Notes: a model not told the origin generated them from the letters alone. A stretch of DNA of 64,000 bases from Hamadaea flava (GCF_024172085.1 NZ_JAMZDZ010000001.1:7874001-7938000); one strand, 5' to 3'. Positions 18,146 to 28,858 are shown, counted from the first letter of the stretch. A program made the numbers and translations.

Positions 18146-18171
18146 CGCAGGTTCCCTTCGTCGTACACTAT

Positions 18172-18216
18172 CGGAGTGATCACTCCGGTTAATCACTATA
18201 CGGAGTCGCGACTCCG
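18172..18216. promoter_or_regulatory. twin TetR operators in a divergent promoter
   Basis: Two perfect 16-bp palindromes, CGGAGTGATCACTCCG (18172-18187) and CGGAGTCGCGACTCCG (18201-18216), share half-site CGGAGT/ACTCCG with different 4-bp centres. Their centres are 29 bp apart. They lie between the SnoaL-like gene and the TetR gene and probably control both. Confidence 0.8.
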
Positions 18217-18234
18217 GTTGTCGAGGGGGTTGCG

Positions 18235-18798
18235 ATGACTCCCGATCCGCCGCTGCGTGCCGACGCGCGCCGCAATCGCGAACGGCTGCTCGCCGCGGCC
18301 GAGCAGGTCTTCGCCGAGCAGGGCGTGACCGCCTCGACCGAGGACGTCGCCCGCGTGGCCGGAGTCGGCGTCGGCACCGTGTTCCGGCACTTCCCGACCA
18401 AGGAACAGCTGATCGAGGCGGTCTACCACGCCCGGCTCGCCCGGCTGGCCGAACTGGCCGATCGGCTCGCGGACAGCGCCGATCCGGGCGCCGCGTTCGC
18501 CGAGTTCTTCTCGACCACTGTGGAGGGTGCGGCGACGAAGAACGCCTTGGTGGAGGCCCTTTCCCGGGCCGGGGTCGACACCGCGGCCCCGGAGGTCGGC
18601 GGCTGGGTCCGCCGGGCGCTGGGCGTACTGCTGGCGCGGGCGCAGCAGGCGGGCGCCGTCCGGCCCGACGTCACCGTGCCCGACCTGCTCGGACTCCTCG
18701 TCGGGACGTCCCGTGCGGTAGAGCACCTCAGCGGCGACCCCGAGGCGCGCGTACGCGTCGTCGAAGTCGTGCTGGACGGCCTGCGCGTTCGACGGTAG
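18235..18798 (+). CDS. TetR/AcrR family repressor
   Basis: A 187-residue regulator with a TetR N-terminal helix-turn-helix at residues about 12-58 (ERLLAAAEQVFAEQG, then GVGVGTVFRHFPTKEQL). A helical ligand domain ends in the motif pattern common to actinobacterial SbtR-like repressors (LLGLLVGTSRAVEHL). GAGGGGG precedes the ATG. It faces the SnoaL/sulfite-oxidase unit across two perfect palindromes and should repress that unit and itself until an unknown small molecule binds. Confidence 0.88.
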   Translation: MTPDPPLRADARRNRERLLAAAEQVFAEQGVTASTEDVARVAGVGVGTVFRHFPTKEQLIEAVYHARLARLAELADRLADSADPGAAFAEFFSTTVEGAATKNALVEALSRAGVDTAAPEVGGWVRRALGVLLARAQQAGAVRPDVTVPDLLGLLVGTSRAVEHLSGDPEARVRVVEVVLDGLRVRR

Positions 18799-18886
18799 CG
18801 ATCCCAAACCGCGGACCTCGGCGTTTGAGGCCGGTACGGTGGGGTAGCCGACCCAGGTTGCCCGCTTCGTCTGGGGGGAGATCGCT

Positions 18887-21397
<2,511 letters not shown>

Positions 21398-21410
21398 CGG
21401 GCCCTGTTCG

Positions 21411-22668
21411 GTGGCCGCAATTGGAGGCGGATCAGTTTCTCCTATGTCAAGGGGCTGATCGTGGCGTCGGCTTTGAGGCATCGATAGACGACGTCGGATA
21501 GGCGTCGTTTGAGCACCCGCAGGGCTTCCCTGCGGGTGTTTCCGTTGGCGAGGCGGCGCTCGTAGAGCTGCCGGCCGGGTGGGTAGTGCGACAGCTGGGT
21601 GATGGCGATGGTGTGCAGGCAGGAGTTGAGCTGGCGGTTGCCGATGCGCGAGAGCCGGTGGCGCTGTTGGTTGCCCGACCAGACCGGGACCGGTGCGCTG
21701 CCGTTGTGCCGGGCGTAGGCGTGTTGCGAGCGGAACCGGGTGATGTCGGCGGTCTGGGCCACGATCCTGGCCGCGGTCAAGGATCCGCAGCCGGGCAACG
21801 CCAGCAGAGTGGGCGCCAGGACCGCGATGTGCTCGCTGATCTGCCGGTCGAGCTCGCCAATACGCACGGTCAGCTGAGCACATCGCTGGGCCAGCTCACC
21901 GGCGAGTTCGGCGACCAGGCCAGTGGCGTCGGCCAGCCGACCACGCAACAGGGTGAGGTGTTTAGGCCGGTGAGCGCTGCGGGCGGGTGGTTGCCAGTCG
22001 GGGTTGATCTCGTGAATGTGCCAGCGCAGCTGGTTGATCACCCGAGTGCGTTCGGCGACCAGACCGGCACGGTGATCGACCAGAAGACGCAGCTGCCGTG
22101 GCGGGCCGTCCAGGACCGCGGTGGGCAGATCCGGTTCCCGCAGCGCGGCCCGGGCCACCGCCAGCGCATCGATCGGATCGGACTTGCCATAACTACGGGC
22201 ACTGTCACGGGCCTTGGCCATCAGCTTGGGCGGCACCCGCGCGATGCGTTCCCCCACCGCCAGCAGATCGGCCTCCAGCCGCCGCGACAACGGCCGGCAA
22301 TCCTCCACCGCGAACCGCCGCTCACCGAACTGACCAGCCCACCGCACCAACAACAGATGACCGGCGGCATCAGCCGAGACCGTCTTGGTGGCCAGCAGCC
22401 GACCCGCCGCGTCCACCGCCGCCACCGTATGACTGCGCTTGTGCGCATCGATTCCCAGGACCACCATGAGAAGCGTTCCTCTCACCAGTCGAAGCAGGGG
22501 AACCCCGCATCCGACCCGGAGGCACACCTCAGCTGGGGCGCAGCCACGCTCCTATCAAGCCACCCGGGACGGACCAGGGCACCCGGCGGGCCGCACTACT
22601 GACCAACGCCACGCAGGCAGGGTTCCGGAGAGCGAACCCGCCGGGCATGCCCCAACAATGACACTGAG
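21411..22668 (-). mobile_element. IS110-type insertion sequence, boundaries approximate
   Basis: The element comprises the transposase gene, a short left flank and about 200 bp of non-coding DNA before the start codon (22468-22668). That flank is where a bridge-type RNA would be encoded. I see no inverted repeats or target duplication, as expected for the family, so both ends are estimates. The right side abuts a long palindrome (22669-22709); relatives often target such sites. Confidence 0.5.
21442..22467 (-). CDS. IS110 family transposase
   Basis: A 341-residue DEDD recombinase. The N-terminal RuvC-like domain has Asp7 in GIDAHK, an acidic residue in AVEDCRPL, and KSDPIDALAVA. The C-terminal transposase_20 domain has LPGCGSLTAARI and the serine motif APVPVWSGN. 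I start it at 22467 (MVVLGIDAHK), the usual first residues of the family; an upstream in-frame ATG would add 20 non-homologous residues. It is full length with no internal stop, so potentially active. IS110 enzymes move without terminal inverted repeats, guided by a structured RNA from the element's non-coding end. Confidence 0.93.
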   Translation of the reverse strand: MVVLGIDAHKRSHTVAAVDAAGRLLATKTVSADAAGHLLLVRWAGQFGERRFAVEDCRPLSRRLEADLLAVGERIARVPPKLMAKARDSARSYGKSDPIDALAVARAALREPDLPTAVLDGPPRQLRLLVDHRAGLVAERTRVINQLRWHIHEINPDWQPPARSAHRPKHLTLLRGRLADATGLVAELAGELAQRCAQLTVRIGELDRQISEHIAVLAPTLLALPGCGSLTAARIVAQTADITRFRSQHAYARHNGSAPVPVWSGNQQRHRLSRIGNRQLNSCLHTIAITQLSHYPPGRQLYERRLANGNTRREALRVLKRRLSDVVYRCLKADATISPLT

Positions 22669-22709
22669 GGTTCCGGGTCGAATCTTGGCCCAAGATTCGA
22701 CCCGGAACC
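22669..22709. repeat. long perfect palindrome with GATC-family core
   Basis: Two perfect 20-bp arms, the left one GGTTCCGGGTCGAATCTTGG, surround a single C. The right flank continues ATGATCT. Its inner 30 bp recur with three changes at 32648-32700, and the core ATCTTGG-N-CCAAGAT recurs at 47085-47111. With almost no loop it is unlike an ordinary terminator and looks like a dispersed palindromic element. Confidence 0.8.
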
Positions 22710-22749
22710 ATGATCTAGCGCGATCTGCAGATCGGTGGGCGCGGGCATA

Positions 22750-22761
22750 CCGACCGGTCGG
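22750..22761. promoter_or_regulatory. palindrome CCGACCGGTCGG, candidate TetR operator
   Basis: A perfect 12-bp palindrome lies 38 bp before the ATG of the TetR gene at 22800. ACCGACCGGTCGGT-like sites are known for TetR repressors of lipid metabolism in actinobacteria. Autoregulation is inferred from position. Confidence 0.5.
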
Positions 22762-22799
22762 AATTGACACCGTGCCTCGGCCTGCGCTCTGATGTGCGC

Positions 22800-23363
22800 A
22801 TGGTCCGCGAACGCATTCTCGCCTGCGCGGTGGAGCTGTTCGCGGCGAACGGGTACGACGCCACCTCGGTCCAGCAGGTGGTGGCGCGGGCCGGGGTGAC
22901 CAAAGGCGCGCTCTACCACTACTTCGGCGCCAAGGAAGACCTGCTCTTCGAGATCTACCATTCGCTGCTCGCCGATCAGCTGGCCCGGCTGGACGCGATC
23001 GTCGCCCGCAAAGCCGACCCCGCCACGACCCTCCGGGAGATCATCCGGTCGCTGGCCGAGACCACGTCGGAGAACTCGCGCGCGGTGGCGGTCTTCTCCC
23101 GGGAGGCGTCCCGGCTCGACGAGGAACGCTGGCAGACGTTGCGCGCGGAGTGGCGGCGCTACCAGGACACCGTGCGCGGGATCATCCGGGACGCGCAAGA
23201 GTCCGGTGTCTTCGCGGCGTACGCGTCGCCGGAGGTCATCTCCTGGGCGATTTTCGGGGTGAACACCTCGATGCCCACCTGGTTCCGCCCGGACGGCCCG
23301 AAGAAGGCCGTCGAGATCGCCGACGAACTGGCCGACTTCGTGCTGGCCGGGCTGCGTCCCTAG
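22800..23363 (+). CDS. TetR/AcrR family regulator
   Basis: A 187-residue TetR protein with a helix-turn-helix at residues about 5-50 (VRERILACAVELFAANGYDATSVQ in part, then GALYHYFGAKEDL) and a C-terminal domain with EISWAIFG-like helices of the KstR2/FadR type. A TTG 36 bp upstream is possible, but the ATG gives the normal domain start. No partner gene stands beside it: upstream are the palindrome and the IS110 element, downstream a chagasin-like gene. Its target may lie elsewhere or have been separated by the insertion. Confidence 0.85.
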   Translation: MVRERILACAVELFAANGYDATSVQQVVARAGVTKGALYHYFGAKEDLLFEIYHSLLADQLARLDAIVARKADPATTLREIIRSLAETTSENSRAVAVFSREASRLDEERWQTLRAEWRRYQDTVRGIIRDAQESGVFAAYASPEVISWAIFGVNTSMPTWFRPDGPKKAVEIADELADFVLAGLRP

Positions 23364-23422
23364 CGATCCGGGCCGTTTTTCGACGGGGAACGCCGGATGC
23401 CGGGGCAAGATATAGTGCGCCG

Positions 23423-23863
23423 ATGCGACGCTGGCTCATCTGGTCCCTCGTGGCGGTAGTCGCCGTCGTCGGCGCGGTGGTCGGCGGCGTCGCCGTGTAT
23501 CGCGCCGCGACCTACGGCGACCGTTACGACGCCGAGCACTCCGCCGTGACCGTCTCCGACGGATCGGTCTTCACCCTCGTCGTCCGCGACCGTGGCGCGT
23601 CGGTGGGCGACTACTGGACCGCCACCGTCGCGGACCCGGCGATCGCCGAACAGGTCGGCTCGGAACTGGTCGCCGACAGCTTGTCCGACCGCGTCTTCGG
23701 CGCGGCGCCGGGCGGTGGGGCCGGCGAGCGGCTGATCACCTTCAAGGCGACGGCGGCCGGCACCACCACGATCACGCTGAGCAACTGCTTCCAGGGCTGC
23801 GACAACGACCGGCGGAAGGCCGCGTCGTCAACGGTCAGCTGGACTGTGACCGTCGAGCGCTGA
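23423..23863 (+). CDS. membrane-anchored chagasin-like (I42) protease inhibitor
   Basis: A 146-residue protein with an N-terminal membrane anchor or uncleaved signal (WLIWSLVAVVAVVGAVVGG). A beta-rich domain follows whose order of blocks matches chagasin inhibitors: a GDYWTATVADP loop in place of NPTTGYxW, a glycine loop (GGGAGERLITFKAT), then GTTTITLSNC in the last strands. The RPW loop is not clear, and two cysteines (NCFQGC) are an addition. Chagasins inhibit papain-like cysteine proteases from outside the membrane. The gene converges on an operon encoding a papain-like effector; its end overlaps the next gene by 29 bp. Confidence 0.55.
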   Translation: MRRWLIWSLVAVVAVVGAVVGGVAVYRAATYGDRYDAEHSAVTVSDGSVFTLVVRDRGASVGDYWTATVADPAIAEQVGSELVADSLSDRVFGAAPGGGAGERLITFKATAAGTTTITLSNCFQGCDNDRRKAASSTVSWTVTVER

Positions 23864-24230
23864 GCACCACCGCGACCGCGTCGAGCCAGCGCGCCATCGC
23901 GTCGCCGCCCTCGAACGCGTCGGCCCAGCGGACCTCGGCCGCCGCCGTCAGCCACGCAGTGACCAGTTCGGCCTGCTCGGGCTCCGGCAACGGCTCGGGC
24001 AGCGTGAGCGCGTACGCGATGCCGCCGCGCCGGACGATCTCGGCCAGGTAGGTGATCGACCGGGGCAGGACGCCCAGCCGGTCGGCGGCCAGCGCCGCCG
24101 CGATCGCGCCCTCGGCGTACAACTTGGGATCCCGGGGCAGGCCGTCGCGCAGCAGCGCGGGCACGTCGAGGCCGAGCAGTTCGGCATCGGTGCTGGTCAC
24201 GTGGCTGCGGGTGTGGTGGCTGTGCTGCAT
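23835..24230 (-). CDS. hypothetical protein, third gene of the WXG/papain-like operon
   Basis: A 131-residue soluble, helical protein with a histidine-rich start (MQHSHHTRSH) and then repeated leucine/alanine helices. It has no signal peptide, membrane segment or cysteines. I choose the ATG at 24230 because GGGGACG precedes it and it sits 11 bp after the stop of the papain-like gene. Its place as last gene after an effector suggests a chaperone or immunity protein, but no family is recognised. Confidence 0.6.
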   Translation of the reverse strand: MQHSHHTRSHVTSTDAELLGLDVPALLRDGLPRDPKLYAEGAIAAALAADRLGVLPRSITYLAEIVRRGGIAYALTLPEPLPEPEQAELVTAWLTAAAEVRWADAFEGGDAMARWLDAVAVVLSARRSQSS

Positions 24231-24241
24231 CGCTCGTCCCC

Positions 24242-25795
24242 TTACTTCGGCAGCCGGATGGTGGCCGGCGTCGTGGGAACGCCCTTCTGCACGGCGTCCA
24301 TGTGCCCGTTGATGAAGTCGTCCTCGTTGACCCAGACGGTGTAGCCCCACGGGTTGTAGATCTGGACCATGTCGCCGTCGTGGCCCACGATCAGCATCTC
24401 ATGGCCGCCACTGCTGTCGCGGGACGCGAACGGAACCGGAATTCCCTGGTCGACGGCCTGTTCGGCCTTGCTCAGGGCGGCTCGCCGGTCGTCGGTGCTA
24501 TCGAGGTCCTGGTTGTCGTATTCGACGCCCGTGTGCGAGGCGACGTTCTGGTTGGCGATCGACTCCGACTGACCGGAGTTCATCCCGTCCGAGCCGACCA
24601 GCGGCAGCTTCTGCGCCCAGTTCCGGCCGTCGTCGTAGACGCGCTGCTGTTCGTCACGCAGCCGCTGGGCGAACGCGTCCGGATTGTCGTACGCCGGGTC
24701 GCCGGGATGCCCGCCGGTGGTCAGCTGCAGCGCGTACAACGGGTCGACCTGCGTGCGGGCCATGACGTTGGAGGATGCCACGCAGGTCGGGTACTGGCCC
24801 TGCGTCCACTCCTTGCCCATCGTCTTGGTGTCGCTGTGCTGGCCCCGGGTGTCGTTCGACGAGTCGCTGACGTCGAGCGGCGCCAGGTGCTCGTGCAGCC
24901 ACTTCGGGTCGTCGCCGTGTGCGTGGATGAGCTTGTCGAACTCGGCGACCTTGTCCATCGGATAGCCCGCGGCCATCGCCTTGAGGATGTACGCCTGTTC
25001 GTCGGGCGACTTGGCCCCGGCGAGCATCGCGTCGAGCCGCTTGCGGTCCTCCGGGGACAGTTTGTCGATCGCCTGCCGGGCGCGGTCGGCCATGATGGGC
25101 GTCAGGATCAGCTCGTCGGCGTCGCCGCAGCCGCCCGCGTCCGCGATGGCCAGCTCGCTGATCGGGTCGAGGCTGGAGCCGGACAGGTGCGACAGGCGGG
25201 CCGCGCCGGCGAGGTCGCGCAGTAGCTTCTCGGCCCGTTCGGCGGCGTCGCGAGCCTGGTCAGCGGCCTTGCTCCGGTCGTCGATGCCAGCCATCGCCTC
25301 GTGGTGGGCGGCGGTCACGGCGTCGCCGTCGTAATCGAGCCAGCCGGTGTGGCCGCGCAGCTTGTCCCGGGCGCTCTCCAGCGGCCCCATGCCGTGTCCA
25401 TCGGCCTGCTGCGCCTCGCCCAGGCACTGTGAGTGGTCGGCGAACACGCCCCTGGCCTCGTAGAACGCGTCGCAGACCCGGCCCAGCTCGCGCTCGAGCG
25501 CCTGGAGGGCGCAGTCGGCGGCCACATGAGCCTCGCCGCTCCACGCCTCCGGCAGCGTCGTCTTGCGCAGCTTCTGGACGGCGGCCAGCGCCTTGTCGAC
25601 GTCGATGGTGGCGTTGCGGACGGCTTCCGATGTGGACGAGATCGTGCTCGGCTGCCCGGGCGGACCGGCGACGCCGAGTGCGTCCCTCACCGCGTCCTCC
25701 AGGTCGTCGGCGCCCCAGAAGCCGTAACTGGAGTGGATGTCCTTCTTGAGGCCGGCCAGCTTGGCCGCCGTCTCCCGCTCGCTCATGCCGGTCAC
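24242..25795 (-). CDS. WXG-headed protein with papain-like (C39-type) cysteine peptidase domain
   Basis: The 517-residue protein has an N-terminal alpha-helical half (residues 1-200) with W-x-G at 85-87 in a helical hairpin context, as in WXG100/LXG type VII substrates, then a linker. The C-terminal domain has QYPTCVASS (Cys338), GGHEMLIVGH (His465) and YNPWG (Asn481), the order and spacing of a papain-like or C39-like peptidase. There is no signal peptide, which fits export by a type VII system. The gene overlaps a small WXG-like gene by 4 bp and is followed by a 131-residue gene. It is likely a secreted protease or toxin; targets unknown. Transglutaminase activity is an alternative reading of the same triad. 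Confidence 0.72.
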   Translation of the reverse strand: MTGMSERETAAKLAGLKKDIHSSYGFWGADDLEDAVRDALGVAGPPGQPSTISSTSEAVRNATIDVDKALAAVQKLRKTTLPEAWSGEAHVAADCALQALERELGRVCDAFYEARGVFADHSQCLGEAQQADGHGMGPLESARDKLRGHTGWLDYDGDAVTAAHHEAMAGIDDRSKAADQARDAAERAEKLLRDLAGAARLSHLSGSSLDPISELAIADAGGCGDADELILTPIMADRARQAIDKLSPEDRKRLDAMLAGAKSPDEQAYILKAMAAGYPMDKVAEFDKLIHAHGDDPKWLHEHLAPLDVSDSSNDTRGQHSDTKTMGKEWTQGQYPTCVASSNVMARTQVDPLYALQLTTGGHPGDPAYDNPDAFAQRLRDEQQRVYDDGRNWAQKLPLVGSDGMNSGQSESIANQNVASHTGVEYDNQDLDSTDDRRAALSKAEQAVDQGIPVPFASRDSSGGHEMLIVGHDGDMVQIYNPWGYTVWVNEDDFINGHMDAVQKGVPTTPATIRLPK

Positions 25796-26097
25796 CGGAG
25801 ATTGTGTACGCGGTTGGCGGCGGTCGCGTCGGCGGCGTCGTAGCCGGCGGCGGCGTGCTCCAGCGAGCCCGCGAGCTGCTCGACCGCGTCGACGACAGCC
25901 TTCAGCTCGGCGCGCCAGGCGCTCAGGAACTGTTGTGCGGCCGGGGCCGCGGTGGGCCCGAAGCCGGCCTCGGTGGCGTCGTCCCGGATCTTCTCCTGGG
26001 CCGCCTTGAGACCTGTTCCCACGTCATCGCGGAGTTCCTTGGCTGCGGCACGCAGCTGATCGCCTCGCGCGATCACGGTCGGAGTCACGCGCGACAA
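25792..26097 (-). CDS. WXG100/EspC-like helical protein
   Basis: A 101-residue all-helical protein without signal or cysteines. The pattern is a first helix ending in DD, then AAQQFLSAWRAELKAVVDAVEQ and AAAGYDAADATAA, like small type VII-associated partners. The strict W-x-G is absent (turn SAW-RAEL). The start is uncertain between TTG 26097 and GTG 26088. Its stop overlaps the start of the papain-like gene (ATGA), so it is probably the co-secreted partner or chaperone. Confidence 0.65.
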   Translation of the reverse strand: MSRVTPTVIARGDQLRAAAKELRDDVGTGLKAAQEKIRDDATEAGFGPTAAPAAQQFLSAWRAELKAVVDAVEQLAGSLEHAAAGYDAADATAANRVHNLR

Positions 26098-26192
26098 AAT
26101 ACCGCACTAGACCGGTTCGAGTCACTACCGGATATGCGGCTTGCAGTGATGGCGGCCACTTTGTCCGGTAGAACCACTCTAGACCACTTAGC

Positions 26193-27866
26193 ATGATCAG
26201 GATGAGCGGTGATCAACGGACGCCTTCGCGGCCCCGGCTGATCCGGCGGACGCTGGGCTTGACCGGCACCGCGCTGGCCGTGCTCTTCGCCTGCCTGGCC
26301 CTGACGCCGTCGCTCCTGCCCCGCCCGTGGCCGTTGCAGGGGGTGGCCTGTGGACTGACGGCGGCCACCGGGTACGCCCTCGGCGCCACACTGGGCGCGG
26401 TCGTCCGCGTGTTCTGGCAGCGGCCGCCGCCGGTCCCGGCCCGGATCGCCTGGCGCGTACTGGCCGTCGTCGGCCCCGCCTCGCTGGCCGTGTTCCTCTG
26501 GCTGGGCGCCCGCTGGCAGCAGACCCTGCGGCAGCGGCTCGACATGGACCCCGTCGGCGTCCACCATGTCCTCGGCACCGTCGTCGTCGGGCTGGCGACG
26601 TTCGGCGTACTGCTGCTGCTGGCGCGCGTGCTGCGGCTGTTCACCCGGTTCCTCACTCAACTGCTCGGCCGCTGGATCCCCCGGCCCATCGCCGTCACGG
26701 CGGGCTGCCTCGTCGTCGCGTACGCCTCGGTCGGGATCGTGCAGAACTTCCTCGTCGACGGCACCTTCAACGTCATCAGCCAGGCGGCCTCGCTGACCAA
26801 CGGGGAGACCGCGCCCGGCGTCAAGCGTCCCCTGTCCGGCCTGCGATCGGGCGGGACCAACTCGTTCGTCGCCTGGGACGCGCTGGGCAAACAGGGCCGG
26901 TCGTTCATCGGCAACGCGCCGACCCGGCAGGAGATCACGGCGTTCACCGGTGCACCCGCCGTCGACCCGATCCGGGTCTACGTGGGACTCGACTCGGCCG
27001 AGACCGCGCACGAGCGGGCACAACTCGCGCTCCGCGAACTCGACCGGACCAAAGCCTTCACCCGGGCCGTGCTCGGCGTCGTCATCGCGACCGGCACCGG
27101 CTGGGTCGACGAGAACGTCACCGACGCGCTGGAGTACATGCACGGCGGGAACACCGCACTCGTCTCGATGCAGTACTCCTACCTGCCCAGCTGGCTCTCG
27201 TTCGTGGTCGACCAGGAGAAGGTCCAGCAGACCACCCGGGAACTCGTCGAGGCGGTCCACGACCGCTGGGCGGCGATGCCCGAACAGAGCCGGCCCAAGC
27301 TCGTCGTCTTCGGTGAGAGCCTCGGCGCGTACGGGATCGAGTCGGCGTACGGGAGTCTCGACGCGCTGGCCGCCGGGACCGACGGCGCGCTGCTGGTCGG
27401 GCCGCCGTTCGCCAATCCGATCTGGGGCAACCTCGTCCGCCACCGCGACCCCGGTACGCCCGTCTGGGACCCCGTCTACCGGGACGGCTCCATCGTGCGG
27501 TTCGCCGACGAGGCCGAGGAGCTGCGTACGCCGATCGCCCCGGTCGGCCCGAAGGTCGTCTACCTGCAGAACTCCTCGGACCCCGTCGTCTGGTTCAGCC
27601 CGGAGCTGCTCATCCGGCCACCGGCCTGGCTGAAGGGACCCCGTGGGCCGGACGTGCCGGAGCGGATGCGCTGGTACCCCGGGATCACGTTCTGGCAGAC
27701 CCTGCTGGACCTGGCCTTCGCCAATGAGGTGCCACCCGGCCACGGGCACCTCTACGGCTCCGGGGTGGTCGACGGCTGGGCGGCGCTGGTGCCGCCGACC
27801 GGCTGGACGACCGAAGACACCGCCCGCCTGCGTACGCTGCTCGACGCGATCGTCCGGCCCGAGTGA
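26193..27866 (+). CDS. membrane-anchored alpha/beta-hydrolase (Abhydrolase_9 family)
   Basis: A 557-residue protein with about four N-terminal membrane spans (residues 15-195) and a large C-terminal hydrolase domain. The nucleophile elbow is GESLGAYG; upstream lie VRVYVGLDSAET and the TGTGWVDE stretch conserved in this family, and the late histidine is in GHGHLYG. The layout (membrane N-domain plus hydrolase) matches actinobacterial Abhydrolase_9 proteins, whose substrates are not established. ATG 26193 or 26202 are both possible starts. It is transcribed away from the WXG operon. Confidence 0.82.
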   Translation: MIRMSGDQRTPSRPRLIRRTLGLTGTALAVLFACLALTPSLLPRPWPLQGVACGLTAATGYALGATLGAVVRVFWQRPPPVPARIAWRVLAVVGPASLAVFLWLGARWQQTLRQRLDMDPVGVHHVLGTVVVGLATFGVLLLLARVLRLFTRFLTQLLGRWIPRPIAVTAGCLVVAYASVGIVQNFLVDGTFNVISQAASLTNGETAPGVKRPLSGLRSGGTNSFVAWDALGKQGRSFIGNAPTRQEITAFTGAPAVDPIRVYVGLDSAETAHERAQLALRELDRTKAFTRAVLGVVIATGTGWVDENVTDALEYMHGGNTALVSMQYSYLPSWLSFVVDQEKVQQTTRELVEAVHDRWAAMPEQSRPKLVVFGESLGAYGIESAYGSLDALAAGTDGALLVGPPFANPIWGNLVRHRDPGTPVWDPVYRDGSIVRFADEAEELRTPIAPVGPKVVYLQNSSDPVVWFSPELLIRPPAWLKGPRGPDVPERMRWYPGITFWQTLLDLAFANEVPPGHGHLYGSGVVDGWAALVPPTGWTTEDTARLRTLLDAIVRPE

Positions 27867-27868
27867 CG

Positions 27869-28858
27869 CTAGGCCCGGACGAGCACCACCTCGTACTGAC
27901 TGGCGGTCGGCGGGATCCCGGTGTCGAACTTGGCGTTCACCGCGGCCAACGTGTCGCCGAACAGGGCGGCGGTGGTGGGAACCTCGAAGAGGGGGCTGGT
28001 GATGACCTTCTCCAGGGTGCCTGACGAGAAGCCGGCGCTGAGCGTGAACCGGCTGATCTGGTTGGAAGTGTTCTGGACTGCCCACAGGCGGTGACCGCGC
28101 AGCACGATGCCGTCGACGTTCGGCACGCTGACGCCGGCGATGAGCGCGCTCGCGCCGGTCTTCGGGTCGACGGTGTAGACCGAGGCGTTCGCGGTGTGCG
28201 CCACGATCAGGGTCTTGCCGTTCGGCGTCGCGGCGATCCCGTTGAGGTTGAAGTCGCCGGTCAGGGCGGCCGCCGGGCCGGTGACCGTCAGGGTCGTGAA
28301 CGGACCCGGGTGGCCGGACGCGTCGACCGGGACGAAGTAGAGCTTGGGTTGGACCGAGTCGGTGAACCAGGCGCCGCCGGGCACCAGAGTGACGTCATTG
28401 ACGACTGATCCGTTCGCCGGGCCGAAAGTGTAGTCGGCCACGGTGGCCCGGGTCCGGATGTCGTAGACGTAGGCGTGCCCGGTGAACCCTCCCGCGACGA
28501 ACAGCAGCTTGTGCGGGAGGTCGGCCTTCATCCCCAGCGCCATCCGGCCGGTCGGCGCGTCGATGAACAGTTCCGCGGTCTTGCGCCGCACGTCCCCTCG
28601 ATAGATGTCGCCCGCGAACAGGTCTCCGGCGTAGAAGGTGTTCCCCGCGCCGCGGGCGATGCCCTCGGCCGAGGTGGCTCCGGGCAGGACGATGGCCGAG
28701 TCCTGCCTCGGCTTCGCCGAGGTGGCCGTGGGCAGGACGACGGCCGAATTCTTCTTCGGCTTCGCCGGGTGGGCGCCGGCTGGCGTGGCCGGCCAGCCGG
28801 TACTGAGGCAGAGCAGGGCGAGCGTCAGGCCGGCGATCCGGCGTACGGAACGATTCAT
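27869..28858 (-). CDS. secreted SMP-30/gluconolactonase-like beta-propeller
   Basis: A 329-residue protein with a clear Sec signal peptide (VRRIAGLTLALLCLSTGW, cleavage near AGA-HP) and a six-bladed propeller-type body (GNTFYAGDLFAGDI, NDVTLVPGGAWFTDS, LNGIAATPNGKTLIVAHT). Just after the signal, SAVVLPTATSA is followed by the near copy SAIVLPGATSA, a short tandem duplication. Metal ligands of true lactonases are not obvious, so it may be a binding or superoxide-dismutase-like propeller. Its stop is 3 bp from the convergent hydrolase gene. Confidence 0.7.
   Translation of the reverse strand: MNRSVRRIAGLTLALLCLSTGWPATPAGAHPAKPKKNSAVVLPTATSAKPRQDSAIVLPGATSAEGIARGAGNTFYAGDLFAGDIYRGDVRRKTAELFIDAPTGRMALGMKADLPHKLLFVAGGFTGHAYVYDIRTRATVADYTFGPANGSVVNDVTLVPGGAWFTDSVQPKLYFVPVDASGHPGPFTTLTVTGPAAALTGDFNLNGIAATPNGKTLIVAHTANASVYTVDPKTGASALIAGVSVPNVDGIVLRGHRLWAVQNTSNQISRFTLSAGFSSGTLEKVITSPLFEVPTTAALFGDTLAAVNAKFDTGIPPTASQYEVVLVRA

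Noticed and set aside
22468-22527. Upstream ATG for the IS110 transposase
   Set aside because: Adds 20 residues without homology; family members start near the GIDAHK motif.
26085-28085. 666-codon antisense frame over the Abhydrolase_9 gene
   Set aside because: Shadow frame; low-complexity translation and conflicts with a well-supported membrane hydrolase.
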